From NCBI GenBank assembly GCA_030647905.1, contig JAUSJA010000012.1:1-64000 (forward strand): a stretch of 64,000 bases of DNA, in the 5' to 3' direction. A model generated the notes under the pieces. It saw only the letters and a program-made list of their open reading frames with translations, searched no databases and was not told the DNA's origin. This stretch comes from Gemmatimonadaceae bacterium (GTDB lineage Bacteria; Gemmatimonadota; Gemmatimonadetes; Gemmatimonadales; Gemmatimonadaceae). Position 1 is the first letter of the stretch. Every line of letters starts with the position of its first letter. Below are positions 16,447 through 25,240 of this stretch, piece by piece. Both the position numbers and the translations under genes were made by a program.

Positions 16447-18066
16447 TCAACGCCCGGCGGCGCCAAGTGACCGGAAGTAATTCTCCAGCCCGTCCACTAT
16501 TCCCTGCGCGTACCGCTGCTGGTATTCCGGATTTCGCAATGCCGCTTCCTGGTCAGGCACGATGATGAAGGCTCCCTCGACGAGCACGGCGGGCATCCAC
16601 GTCGGTCGTACGAGCGCGAAATTCTCGCGCTTCACTCCATTGTGGCGCAATGCCATCTGCGCCACGAGTGCCCGCTCCATCGCCTCGGCGAGGGGCGCTG
16701 AATGGAGATGATAATGGTATGTCGCCGTTCCGTTCACGCGCAGCGGATTGATCCCGTCCGGAACCGCGTTGAGGTGAATGGAAACAAGCGCGTTGGCGTT
16801 GGCGCGACGCGCCATCGTCGGACGGAGATTCAGATCCACCGGGTCGGACGTAGTGCGCGTCATGACGACGTTCACTCCCTTCGCCTGCAGCAGCTCGCGG
16901 ACCTTGAGGCCGACCTCCAGTGTCGGAACCGGCTCCCACAATCCCGTTGGCCCCGTGGCGCCGACAGGCGGATGTCCGGCGTCCACCGCGATCGTGAGGC
17001 CGAGGAGCGGCGACGTCGGATCTACCCGCGGAGGGCACCGCACACGAAACGTGAGCTTACCATCTTCCCATAGCGGCTGGTAACCGTAGACAGGACCGCG
17101 CAGCGCGATTGTGTACTGCATCTCCGGGCCGGCCGCCGCGGCAGAGACGGTGGTGACGTAGCTGCCGGCAGCGGCTCGGACGGGCTTCTGACGCCGAATC
17201 GGACCCTTCGTTCCGTAGAGCGTGAGCGTAAGCGCCGAGTCTCCTTCCTCGACGAGATACGCGGGACGCTCGGTCATCCGGATGACCACGTCGGTCCACT
17301 CCGGCGCGTTCCGCAACCTGAACGACGACGCACGCAACGGCTTTGGTGCCGCGGCAGCGGAGTCGAGCATCGTGAGATCGCTCTGCGCGATGCGAATCGT
17401 CTGCATCGTGTCGAGCTGCACATATGCGTCGCTCCCTTTCGTCCCGACGACCTTCACGACTGTGCCGGGAATGAGGAACCAGCGCTGGATTCCCCCGGTT
17501 ACCGCGTAGCCGGTTACGACCCGGTCCGTATCACTGGGATACGTCGCGGGCCCGATGAGCGATGCGTAGCGCGCCGGTGACATGGTGACGACAGTGTCTG
17601 GCGGAGGTGGAGGAGCGGTCGGTGGACCGGCGATCTTCACGGGGTGGACGAGCCGCGCAGTATCGAGGCCTGTAGTGACGACGATCTCGTATTGCGGCGC
17701 GGTCGCCGGCGGGTTCGGCAGCCAGGCCATGAACGCACCGTTGGGCCAAACGGGTGTCAGCACGCCGTTGATCGTGAGGCCAGCGTCTCCGTTTCCCACA
17801 CTGCCAAAGACGAAGTTCGAGTCCCGCGACTGGATAAGCTGTCCCGCTGGCGGGTACACGACCTTGATCTCGAGGGGTCCGCTCACATGCGGAACCTCGG
17901 GGAGCGCCGGGTTCACTTCGGGAACCGGCGCACGCATGACCACCGGCGGAGCGACAGCGGGAGCCGCCGCCGGCACGGGAACTGTCGCCACCCGCGGGGT
18001 GGCGCACGCTGCCGCCGCGAACGCCACGATGAGCGGAGATAACTGAAAAAGTCTCGTTGTGATCAT
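16447..18066 (-). CDS. N-acetylmuramoyl-L-alanine amidase (Amidase_3), predicted lipoprotein
   Basis: Cuts the bond between N-acetylmuramic acid and the stem peptide of peptidoglycan. From the ATG at 18066 it is 539 residues. The start is a lipoprotein signal (lipobox AAAC, Cys about 21), followed by a Pro/Ala/Val-rich linker. The C-terminal Amidase_3 domain (about 357-539) has the zinc ligands His365 (VDAGH), Glu384 and His431 (SIHLNA), plus the catalytic Glu497 (VLVEG). The central part may be a substrate- or cell-wall-binding module. It lies near the ampG-anmK-murQ recycling genes and divergent from a PP2C phosphatase, with a 21-bp palindrome in between. Confidence 0.9.
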   Translation of the reverse strand: MITTRLFQLSPLIVAFAAAACATPRVATVPVPAAAPAVAPPVVMRAPVPEVNPALPEVPHVSGPLEIKVVYPPAGQLIQSRDSNFVFGSVGNGDAGLTINGVLTPVWPNGAFMAWLPNPPATAPQYEIVVTTGLDTARLVHPVKIAGPPTAPPPPPDTVVTMSPARYASLIGPATYPSDTDRVVTGYAVTGGIQRWFLIPGTVVKVVGTKGSDAYVQLDTMQTIRIAQSDLTMLDSAAAAPKPLRASSFRLRNAPEWTDVVIRMTERPAYLVEEGDSALTLTLYGTKGPIRRQKPVRAAAGSYVTTVSAAAAGPEMQYTIALRGPVYGYQPLWEDGKLTFRVRCPPRVDPTSPLLGLTIAVDAGHPPVGATGPTGLWEPVPTLEVGLKVRELLQAKGVNVVMTRTTSDPVDLNLRPTMARRANANALVSIHLNAVPDGINPLRVNGTATYHYHLHSAPLAEAMERALVAQMALRHNGVKRENFALVRPTWMPAVLVEGAFIIVPDQEAALRNPEYQQRYAQGIVDGLENYFRSLGAAGR

Positions 18067-18099
18067 GTATGCCTGGTCGTCTTTGGATAAAGCTGAACG

Positions 18100-18120
18100 C
18101 ATGGTCGGTACCAGACCATG
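18100..18120. promoter_or_regulatory. 21-bp palindrome in the amidase/PP2C divergent region, possible operator
   Basis: Arms CATGGTC (18100-18106) and GACCATG (18114-18120) flank GGTACCA, which itself contains the palindrome GGTACC. It lies 34 bp upstream of the amidase start and 68 bp upstream of the PP2C start, where a dimeric regulator could control both genes. No matching regulator gene was identified. Confidence 0.4.
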
Positions 18121-18187
18121 GAGGCGCGGCACCTGAACAAAAGTTTCGGCGAACCGCGCCTGCCTCACCTATATTCTCGCGAATGCC

Positions 18188-19108
18188 GTGGTCCCAGCAC
18201 ATTACAGATTCCTCTTCGCCCGCCCGAAGCTCGGGCGCGCCGACAACATTGTGACTCGCTCAGAGCCATTCACAGCCGAGTTTCCTGCGCTGCCGGCAGG
18301 CACCATCGAGATCGCCGCCCGCACCGACATCGGCCTGATCAGGGAGCACAACGAAGATTCTTTCCTTGTCGGGAATCTGGCCACCGGAGAGGTGTTCAGC
18401 GAGAACGACGCCGGCCTCTTCCTCGTAGAGGCTGCCCCGTCACTCCTGATGGTCGCCGACGGCGTCGGCGGCGCTGCCTCGGGAGAGATTGCCAGCTCAC
18501 TTGCGACTCAGGTCTCCTTCGAGCGCCTGCGCGAGCGATTCGACCGTGGAGCGCTGAAGGGCGCGGTCATCATCGCCGACTCGCTTCAGCAGGCTGTGCT
18601 TTCAGCCAACCAGGCGATCCACGAGCACTCGAAGGCAAACCGGACTCACCATGGCATGGGGACGACCGCCACGGTCGCTCTGGTCGTAGGCGGAATGATC
18701 TACTTTGCCCAGGTCGGCGATAGTCGCGCGTACATCATTCGCGACGGGGTGGCAAAGCAGATGACGAAGGACCAGTCTCTCGTTCAGAGGATGGTTGACG
18801 CCGGCAAGCTGACTCCGGAGCAGGCGGAGCGAAGCGAGCACCGCAACATCATCCTGCAGGCGCTCGGTCCGGAACCGGCCATCGTCCCCGAGTTCACGCG
18901 GGACAGACTGATGAGCAACGACATCGTGGTTCTCTGCAGCGATGGGCTTACCAACCAGATGACGGGGCGGGAGATCGCCGCGATGGCGGAGAAGCATCGG
19001 GACCTCGAGGCCCTCTGCAACGCCCTCGTCGATCGCGCCATCGAGACGGGAGCCCCCGACAACGTCACCGTAGTCGTCGGACGCTATCGCATCCCCACGG
19101 CAGGCTAA
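18188..19108 (+). CDS. PP2C-family serine/threonine protein phosphatase
   Basis: Metal-dependent (PPM) phosphatase that removes phosphate from Ser/Thr residues and counteracts Hanks-type kinases. Visible motifs are TDIGLIREHNEDSF (metal-binding Asp57), VADGVGGAASGE (Asp91), GTTATVALV, FAQVGDSRAYI, LCSDGLTN and APDNVTVVVG, covering all eleven PP2C motif areas in 306 residues; no membrane segment. The start is uncertain: GTG at 18188, or GTG at 18251, which overlaps the stop of a 24-codon ORF beginning at ATG 18183 (GTGA). A zinc-ribbon kinase gene is present at 35715 but not adjacent. The stop overlaps that of ampG (convergent). Confidence 0.9.
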   Translation: MVPAHYRFLFARPKLGRADNIVTRSEPFTAEFPALPAGTIEIAARTDIGLIREHNEDSFLVGNLATGEVFSENDAGLFLVEAAPSLLMVADGVGGAASGEIASSLATQVSFERLRERFDRGALKGAVIIADSLQQAVLSANQAIHEHSKANRTHHGMGTTATVALVVGGMIYFAQVGDSRAYIIRDGVAKQMTKDQSLVQRMVDAGKLTPEQAERSEHRNIILQALGPEPAIVPEFTRDRLMSNDIVVLCSDGLTNQMTGREIAAMAEKHRDLEALCNALVDRAIETGAPDNVTVVVGRYRIPTAG

Positions 19109-20448
19109 CGCCTCGTCGAAGAGATTCCGGGATCGTCCTGTTCGCCGATCCTTTCCAACGCCGCCTCCGCATCCGCACCGCGATGCACTGATCCCACGGG
19201 ACTGTCGGCGTTCCACGGCGCAATGAACGGCAGAAGCGCGATGCACGGTAGCCCTGCGATCACGGTTATCAGGAAGAAACTTGGCCACCCCATCGACTCG
19301 GCGATCTTCCCGCCCGGCGCAACCAGAATGTCACGGCTCGCTGCAACGACACTCGACAGCAGCGCGAACTGAGTGGCCGAGAAGCGCCGGTTGCACATGC
19401 TCATGATGTAGGCGACCAGCGCCGCGCTCACGAGACCGACTCCGAAATTCTCGACGACGATTGCCGCGACCATGTAGGTGTGATTGCGGCCGGCAAGCGC
19501 GAGCCCGTAATACGTGAGATTGCTCAGCGCCTGAAAAACGGCGAACGCCCACAACGACCGGTTGAGACCGATGCGCGCTATCGTCGCGCCGGCGGCGAGC
19601 GAACCGGCAATCGTCGCCAGCAATCCAGCGCCGCCGAAGACGAGGCCTACCTCGGTCTGGGTGAACCCTGTCTTCAGCAGAAACGGAGTCGTCATGCTGC
19701 CGGCGAGCGCATCCGAGTACTTGTACAGCACGATGAAGATCAGCACGCCGACGCCAAGCCCCGGACCGACGCGCTGGAAGAAATCGCGGAACGGCATCGC
19801 CACCGCTTCGGCGAGAGACTGCGGCGGCGCTTCCCTGAGCACCGGCTCGGGCGCGAGGAACGTTGCAAGAATGCCGACGAGCATCAGCGTCGAGAGGAGG
19901 GCGTACACCGTGCCCCACGACAGGCGTTCGGCCAGCACGAATGACAGCGAGCCGGTGAGGAGCAGCGCCATCCGGTAGCCCAGCACCCAGATGGCGGCGC
20001 CGGCGCCCAGCTCGCGGTCCTCGAGGATGTCAGTCCGATACGCATCTCCGGCGATGTCCTGCGACGCGCTCAGGACCGCGATGAGGATCGCGTTGAAGGC
20101 GAGCGCGCGCAGGCCGGTCGTGGGATCGTGCAGCGACATCGCGGCGATGGCGACGAGCAGCAACACCTGCGTAATCAGCAGCCATCCGCGACGGCGGCCG
20201 AGTATCGGTGGGATGTAACGGTCGAGCAGCGGAGACCAGAGGAACTTGAGCGAGTACGGCAGTCCGATCATGCTGAACAATCCGATTCTCGTGAGATCCA
20301 CACCGGACGCGGTCATCCACGCCTGAAACGCTTTTCCGTTGCCGATGAGATTGAACGGCAGCCCGCCCGCGAATCCGAGGAAGATGAGCGCCGCCATCTT
20401 CGGCTGAGTGAACGCGCGCACCATCGAGCCGCGAGCCCTGTCATTCAT
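19105..20448 (-). CDS. ampG: AmpG-type muropeptide permease (MFS)
   Basis: Major facilitator of 447 residues with about twelve hydrophobic helices. Family features of AmpG: LIFLGFAGGLPFNLIG at the first helix, MIGLPYSLKFLWSPLLDR after the second, RRRGWLL, and SASQDIAGDAYRTDILE in the fourth/fifth. AmpG imports GlcNAc-anhydroMurNAc peptides released during wall turnover. The start ATG (20448) has GGAGC 8 bases upstream; an in-frame ATG 8 codons later is also possible. It lies directly after anmK and murQ in the same direction, which supports the recycling role. The stop overlaps the convergent PP2C stop. Confidence 0.88.
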   Translation of the reverse strand: MNDRARGSMVRAFTQPKMAALIFLGFAGGLPFNLIGNGKAFQAWMTASGVDLTRIGLFSMIGLPYSLKFLWSPLLDRYIPPILGRRRGWLLITQVLLLVAIAAMSLHDPTTGLRALAFNAILIAVLSASQDIAGDAYRTDILEDRELGAGAAIWVLGYRMALLLTGSLSFVLAERLSWGTVYALLSTLMLVGILATFLAPEPVLREAPPQSLAEAVAMPFRDFFQRVGPGLGVGVLIFIVLYKYSDALAGSMTTPFLLKTGFTQTEVGLVFGGAGLLATIAGSLAAGATIARIGLNRSLWAFAVFQALSNLTYYGLALAGRNHTYMVAAIVVENFGVGLVSAALVAYIMSMCNRRFSATQFALLSSVVAASRDILVAPGGKIAESMGWPSFFLITVIAGLPCIALLPFIAPWNADSPVGSVHRGADAEAALERIGEQDDPGISSTRR

Positions 20449-20498
20449 GTGGAAAGCTCCCTGAGCCTGCTGCAGCTCGTGTTGCCGGCGCTTGCGTG

Positions 20499-21683
20499 CT
20501 ACGCCGGAGTTCGCTTGCCGAGTATCCGGGGACCTGACGCGCCCGTCGCGGTTGGCACGTTCCCGGGGCGGCCGGTCAGATGGAGATACCCAAGCAATGC
20601 AAAGGCCACGGCTTCCTTGGCCTCGCCGTCGAAGAAGGTCGCGTCGAAGTCGCGAACCACGCGTGGTGCGACAGCTTCGGTGATCGCCTTCACGAGAGCC
20701 GGGTTCTTCGCTCCACCGCCGGAGAGAAACACTTCCGACACGGGCTCGGCGATGAACCGCTCATATGCGTCGCCGATGCTGCGCGCAGTGAGCGACACGG
20801 CGGACGCAACGATGTCCTCATCAGTGCATCCCGGTGATTCGGTACGGCAGGAGGCCATGAGGGCTTCCGTGTACCGCGGGCTGAAGAGCTCGGGACCAGT
20901 GGATTTCGGCGGCGCGGCGCGGAAGTAATCGTGCGAGAGAAGCCGGTCCACAACCGCTTTGACCGGGGTTCCGCCCGACGCGAGGCGACCGTCAACATCA
21001 TACGCGAGATCCGGTCTCAGCAACCGCACGACCTTGTCAATGACGCCGCAGCCGGGGCCCGTATCGAACGCGCGCACGCCGGACAAGTCGCCGCCCGGGG
21101 GCACGACGGATACGTTGCCGATTCCGCCGAGGTTCTGCAGCGCACGCCAGGCGGACTCATCCGCGAACAGCATCGCGTCGGCCATCGGTACGAGCGGGGC
21201 ACCCTGCCCTCCCGCTGCTACGTCGCGCACGCGAAAGTCGCTCACCACATCAATGCGTGTGCGCTCGGCAATCACGGACGACTCGCCCATCTGCCACGTC
21301 GAGTGTCCGGGCTCGTGCCAGATGGTCTGGCCATGTGATGCAATCGCCGCGATGTCCTTGCGCGACACACCCGCTTCGGCGATGGCGGCTACCGCAGCGT
21401 CGGCGAGCCAGCCGCCGAGGTCGAAGTTGAGACGGCAGTACTCGGAGGGAGTGGCGCCGGTGAGCCCCGTGGCGAGACGCTCTCTCTCATCGGGAGAGTA
21501 GTCGCCCACGGTGAATGACAGCAGCTCGGGGGTCACGCGGCCGTCGCCTGATGGAGTGAACCGCACGACGGCCGCGGTAATTCCATCGAGTGAAGTGCCG
21601 GACATGAGGCCGACGAGAATCATGCTTTCGTCGGTCGTGCGATCGGACGTGTCGCGGTCCACAGATGGCGCGTGGCTCGTCAT
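20499..21683 (-). CDS. anmK: Anhydro-N-acetylmuramic acid kinase
   Basis: Converts 1,6-anhydro-MurNAc plus ATP to MurNAc-6-phosphate in peptidoglycan recycling. Family motifs: LMSGTSLDGI (ATP site), IASHGQTIWHEPG, NLGGIGNVSV, FDTGPGCGVID and FLSGGGAKNPAL. Length 394 with the ATG at 21683, whose ATGA overlaps the murQ stop. The next in-frame Met (21623, giving ILVGLMSG) is where most homologues begin, so the first 20 residues could be untranslated. Its product is the substrate of MurQ, encoded immediately upstream. Confidence 0.95.
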   Translation of the reverse strand: MTSHAPSVDRDTSDRTTDESMILVGLMSGTSLDGITAAVVRFTPSGDGRVTPELLSFTVGDYSPDERERLATGLTGATPSEYCRLNFDLGGWLADAAVAAIAEAGVSRKDIAAIASHGQTIWHEPGHSTWQMGESSVIAERTRIDVVSDFRVRDVAAGGQGAPLVPMADAMLFADESAWRALQNLGGIGNVSVVPPGGDLSGVRAFDTGPGCGVIDKVVRLLRPDLAYDVDGRLASGGTPVKAVVDRLLSHDYFRAAPPKSTGPELFSPRYTEALMASCRTESPGCTDEDIVASAVSLTARSIGDAYERFIAEPVSEVFLSGGGAKNPALVKAITEAVAPRVVRDFDATFFDGEAKEAVAFALLGYLHLTGRPGNVPTATGASGPRILGKRTPA

Positions 21684-22594
21684 TCCGGGACCGGCGGCGG
21701 CGCGTCGGGGATTGCGCGCCTGATCACCCCACCCGCCCGATCGAGCGCGGCGAGAGCGTCCTCGCGGCCGACCCCCAGTTTCTGCATGACGATTGCCGTC
21801 TTGACGCTTTTGTCCGCCGCCTCGAGCAGCGCGCGCGCTTCCTCACGCGTCACGCCGCACACTTCGACGACGATGCGCTCGCTTCTGCCCTCCAGCTTGT
21901 TGTTGGTGGCGCGCAGATCCACCATCAGGTTTCCGTACGTCTTGCCGAGCCGGATCATCGCGCCCGTGGTGATCATGTTGAGCACGAGCTTCGTTGCCGT
22001 TCCCGCTTTGAGACGCGTGGATCCGGTGACGACTTCCGGGCCAGTGATCGGAACGATCGCTACGTCCACGACATTCAACACACTATCGGGAACTCTCGAG
22101 CAGGCGACGATGCCTGTCTTGGCGCCGAGAACGGCGGCGCGCTCGATGGCCGCGTGCACCCAGGGCGTAGTTCCGGAGGCGGCGATGCCGACGACGAAAT
22201 CGGCCGGGCCGACGTTGTGCGCGTCCATCTCGCGCGCGCCGTTCTCGACGATGTCTTCGGCGCCTTCCTGCGCGCGGGTGAGCGCGGGCAATCCGCCGGC
22301 GATGAGTCCCTGCACCATCTCGGGATCCGTGCCGAACGTGGGTGGACACTCGCTCGCATCGAGAACCCCCAGCCGTCCCGATGTTCCCGCGCCAACGTAG
22401 AAGAGCCGTCCACCGGCGCGAAAAGTTCGCTCGGCGATGCGGATGGCTTCGGCGATCTGCTCGCGCTGAGTCGCGACCGCTTCAGGAACCATACAGTCTT
22501 CAGCGTTTATCACATCCACGATCTCGAGGATAGACGCGAGATCAATGGACGCGGTCCGTGGATTGCGGCGCTCTGTCGTCCGTGGATCAATCAT
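21680..22594 (-). CDS. murQ: N-acetylmuramic acid 6-phosphate etherase
   Basis: Removes the lactyl ether from MurNAc-6-phosphate, giving GlcNAc-6-phosphate and D-lactate. The 304 residues form a SIS-type fold with LFYVGAGTSGRLGVLDASECPPTFG (conserved Glu in SECPPTFG), GIAASGTTPWV and the C-terminal KTAIVMQKLGV. The order murQ-anmK-ampG on one strand makes a compact recycling operon. The start is the ATG at 22594, with only a weak ribosome site. It is divergent from the outer-membrane protein gene, with 75 bp between. Confidence 0.95.
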   Translation of the reverse strand: MIDPRTTERRNPRTASIDLASILEIVDVINAEDCMVPEAVATQREQIAEAIRIAERTFRAGGRLFYVGAGTSGRLGVLDASECPPTFGTDPEMVQGLIAGGLPALTRAQEGAEDIVENGAREMDAHNVGPADFVVGIAASGTTPWVHAAIERAAVLGAKTGIVACSRVPDSVLNVVDVAIVPITGPEVVTGSTRLKAGTATKLVLNMITTGAMIRLGKTYGNLMVDLRATNNKLEGRSERIVVEVCGVTREEARALLEAADKSVKTAIVMQKLGVGREDALAALDRAGGVIRRAIPDAPPPVPE

Positions 22595-22669
22595 TCAGGA
22601 AAATGCGGTGGGTCACGCCTGGGAAGTTACCGGGCGCTTCTCGCGAGCCGCAAGACAAATGGAGATAGA

Positions 22670-23338
22670 GTGAGCCGACATATTGCCCTGTTTCTCATGA
22701 TTGTTCTCGCCGCACCGGCCGATGCTCAGGTGCGCCGGCGCGTGCCGATTATGCCCGAGCCGTCCACCTGGGTCTCGCTCGGAATCGGCCTGTTCAACGG
22801 CAATGGCGTGAGTGACGGCGCGACGGGCAGCACGTGGGATTTCGGACAGGCGTCGAATCCTCAATTTCGTGGCTCGCTGGAGAAAGCGATCAACCCGACG
22901 ACGTCCATCGGCGCGACGGGAACGTACGTGAAGGTGCCTTTCACCTACATTGGAACGGGCGGCGCTGCCAGCTGCACCCGCTGCGCGGCGCATCTGGACG
23001 TAATGTCGCTCGGTGCTTCATTTCATGTCGGCGGCGGGCTCGGATTACACCAGGTGCTGGAAGCGTCCGCTGGAGCTCTTCAGTACCGGAACCTGCGCCG
23101 CGACAGTGACGGCGCCGCGCTTGCACCTTCCGGCGGCAACGTGGATCCGTATTTCACATTCGGTTACGGATTCGGATACACTTTCAATCCGGCGATGCAG
23201 CTGAGCGTGGTGCAGGACTTCGGGCTCGGGCTTCACGAGCGGACGAATCTGACCAGCGAGCAGAGCAACACGCTCAGACAGAGAACTCTCAGACTGAACC
23301 TTCGCTACGGTTTCGGAAGCCGGAACGCGAGGAGATAG
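22670..23338 (+). CDS. Secreted, probably outer-membrane beta-barrel protein of unknown function
   Basis: 222 residues from the GTG at 22670, preceded by GGAGATAG. A signal peptide (SRHIALFLMIVLAAPADA) is followed by strands of alternating polar and hydrophobic residues (TWVSLGIGLFNGNG, SIGATGTYVKVPFTYIG, FTFGYGFGYTFNPAMQLSVVQDFGLGL) and a C-terminal RTLRLNLRYGF strand, typical of small outer-membrane barrels. I cannot name the family. It is followed after 27 bp by gamma-glutamyltransferase in the same direction. Confidence 0.7.
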   Translation: MSRHIALFLMIVLAAPADAQVRRRVPIMPEPSTWVSLGIGLFNGNGVSDGATGSTWDFGQASNPQFRGSLEKAINPTTSIGATGTYVKVPFTYIGTGGAASCTRCAAHLDVMSLGASFHVGGGLGLHQVLEASAGALQYRNLRRDSDGAALAPSGGNVDPYFTFGYGFGYTFNPAMQLSVVQDFGLGLHERTNLTSEQSNTLRQRTLRLNLRYGFGSRNARR

Positions 23339-23365
23339 CGCTGAACTGACTAACGAGGCCTCCAG

Positions 23366-25171
23366 GTGATCAATTCCGGCATGCAGCATCTCATTCTCTT
23401 CCTTTCGCTTGCCGCCTGTTCACCCGGGGGACTCGCGCTGCCCGCGTCGAGTCAGGTCCCGGCTCACATGCCTCCGCGCGCGCCCGCAGTCTTTACCGAT
23501 GGATGGAAGTATCCGGCGGGCTCGAGCGCCACGGTGGCCGAACATGCGATGGTGGCGAGCAGCAGCCGGACCGCTGCCGAAGCAGGCGTGGAGATTCTCA
23601 AGGCGGGCGGCAACGCAGTGGACGCCGCTGTCGCGGTGGGATTCGCGCTCGCGGTGGCGTATCCCGAGGCCGGAAATATCGGCGGTGGTGGATACATGGT
23701 CATCCGGATGAGCGACGGGCGCACCGCTGCGCTTGATTACCGCGAGGAAGCACCCGGCGCGTCGTTCCGCGACATGTATCTCGATTCGGCTGGGCGGCTC
23801 ACGAGCCACGCTGAAGCCGGACGGTCCGCCTCGGGAGTGCCGGGTGCGGTCGGCGGTCTCACCGCAGCGCACGCACGTTACGGCTCCCTGCCGCTCGCCG
23901 CGGTGATGGCCCCCGCAATCCGCCTCGCGGCCGAGGGCATGATCGTGGACACCGCTCTTGCACGATCGGTGGCGAACAATGCTTCGCTCATCGCCAGGTA
24001 TGATGGCGCATCGCTGTTTCTCCTCGATGGAAAGCCAATCTCGAGAGGATCGCGATTCGTGCAGCCCGCTCTCGCCGAGACGCTGCGCGCCATCGCGCGG
24101 GACGGCGCGGCCGGATTCTACAAGGACCGGGCTGCGGCGCTCATCGTCGCGGAGATGGCGCGCGACTGCCCCGCCGGAGTGAAAGAACGCGAGCGCGCGT
24201 CTCACGGATGCGGATTGATCACGGCTGACGATCTCGCGCGCTACAGTCCCGTCTGGCGCACACCCGTGAGCACGCGATTCCGCGGATACCGGCTGCTCTC
24301 GATGCCGCCGTCGTCTTCCGGCGGGATCACTCTCGGCGAGGCGCTGAACATACTCGACGGGTTCCCGGCTCTTCCTTCATTCGGCAGCGCGGAGTATCTG
24401 CACCTCCTCGCGTCCGCGTTTCAGCGCGCGTTCATCGACAGGAACGCGCTGCTCGGCGATCCCGATTTCGTGAAGATTCCGATGGCGGTGCTGGCGAGTC
24501 GGAAGTACGCCGCCCGGCTCAGAGCGACGATCGATCCCGCGCGCGCGACGCCCACGCGCACTCTCAGGATGCCATCGCATGAAGGAACGGAGACGACGCA
24601 TTACTCGGTAGTGGACGCGTCCGGCAATGCCGTTTCCACCACCACGACTCTCAACAGTCTCTATGGATCGGGAGTGTTCGTGCGCGGCGCCGGCTTCTTC
24701 ATGAACAACGAGATGGACGATTTCGCGGCAAAGCCGGGCTCGCCGAACCAGTTCGGACTCGTGCAGGGCGAGGCGAACGCCGTCGCGCCGCGGAAGCGGA
24801 TGCTGAGCGCGATGTCGCCCACAATCGTGCTCGATCCGCGTGGCGAGCTGTACATGGTGCTCGGCGCGCGCGGCGGACCGCGCATCATCACGAGCACGGC
24901 GCAGGTGATACTCAACGTCATCGAGCACCGCATGAGTCTCGCCGACGCGATGAATGCACCGAGGATCCATCATCAGGCATTGCCTGACACGATCCGGTTC
25001 GACGCCGGCGGCTTCGACAGCGCCACAGTCGCGCGGCTTTCGGCGATGGGCTACGGCCTCACGCCTCAGAGCTACATTGGCGGATCGGTCGTGGCGATCA
25101 GGCGTGTGAACGGCGGATTCGAAGGAATGGACGATCCGCGGGGGTTCGGGGGAGCGGCGGTAGGCTACTGA
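23366..25171 (+). CDS. ggt: Gamma-glutamyltransferase
   Basis: Cleaves gamma-glutamyl bonds of glutathione and similar compounds; an Ntn hydrolase that cuts itself into two subunits. The 601 residues hold AEHAMVASSSRTAAEAGVEILKAGGNAVDAAVA, GNIGGGGYMVI, DYREEAPG, the glycine loop PPSSSGG (about 315-320) and the autocleavage site ETTHYSVVD, with Thr410 as the predicted nucleophile. The N-terminus has a signal sequence with a possible lipobox (LAAC, Cys18), so it is probably periplasmic or membrane-anchored. GTG at 23366 or ATG at 23381 may be the start. It ends before a strong hairpin. Confidence 0.93.
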   Translation: MINSGMQHLILFLSLAACSPGGLALPASSQVPAHMPPRAPAVFTDGWKYPAGSSATVAEHAMVASSSRTAAEAGVEILKAGGNAVDAAVAVGFALAVAYPEAGNIGGGGYMVIRMSDGRTAALDYREEAPGASFRDMYLDSAGRLTSHAEAGRSASGVPGAVGGLTAAHARYGSLPLAAVMAPAIRLAAEGMIVDTALARSVANNASLIARYDGASLFLLDGKPISRGSRFVQPALAETLRAIARDGAAGFYKDRAAALIVAEMARDCPAGVKERERASHGCGLITADDLARYSPVWRTPVSTRFRGYRLLSMPPSSSGGITLGEALNILDGFPALPSFGSAEYLHLLASAFQRAFIDRNALLGDPDFVKIPMAVLASRKYAARLRATIDPARATPTRTLRMPSHEGTETTHYSVVDASGNAVSTTTTLNSLYGSGVFVRGAGFFMNNEMDDFAAKPGSPNQFGLVQGEANAVAPRKRMLSAMSPTIVLDPRGELYMVLGARGGPRIITSTAQVILNVIEHRMSLADAMNAPRIHHQALPDTIRFDAGGFDSATVARLSAMGYGLTPQSYIGGSVVAIRRVNGGFEGMDDPRGFGGAAVGY

Positions 25172-25193
25172 GCTCGCGGGAAAGGCTGACTAA

Positions 25194-25220
25194 AGCGGCG
25201 GTGAGAATCTCACCGCCGCT
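25194..25220. terminator. Bidirectional terminator-like hairpin between ggt and the lipoprotein gene
   Basis: Perfect 12-bp stem AGCGGCGGTGAG / CTCACCGCCGCT with a 3-base loop, placed 22 bp after the ggt stop and 20 bp after the stop of the convergent gene. No long T-tract follows on either strand, so it may act as a transcription barrier or RNA end. Confidence 0.65.
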
Positions 25221-25240
25221 TCACCCATCACCCTGTCAGC

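Noticed and set aside
21665-22669. Plus-strand extension of the outer-membrane protein frame
   Set aside because: It is antisense to murQ; the real start is the GTG at 22670 with GGAGATAG and a signal peptide.
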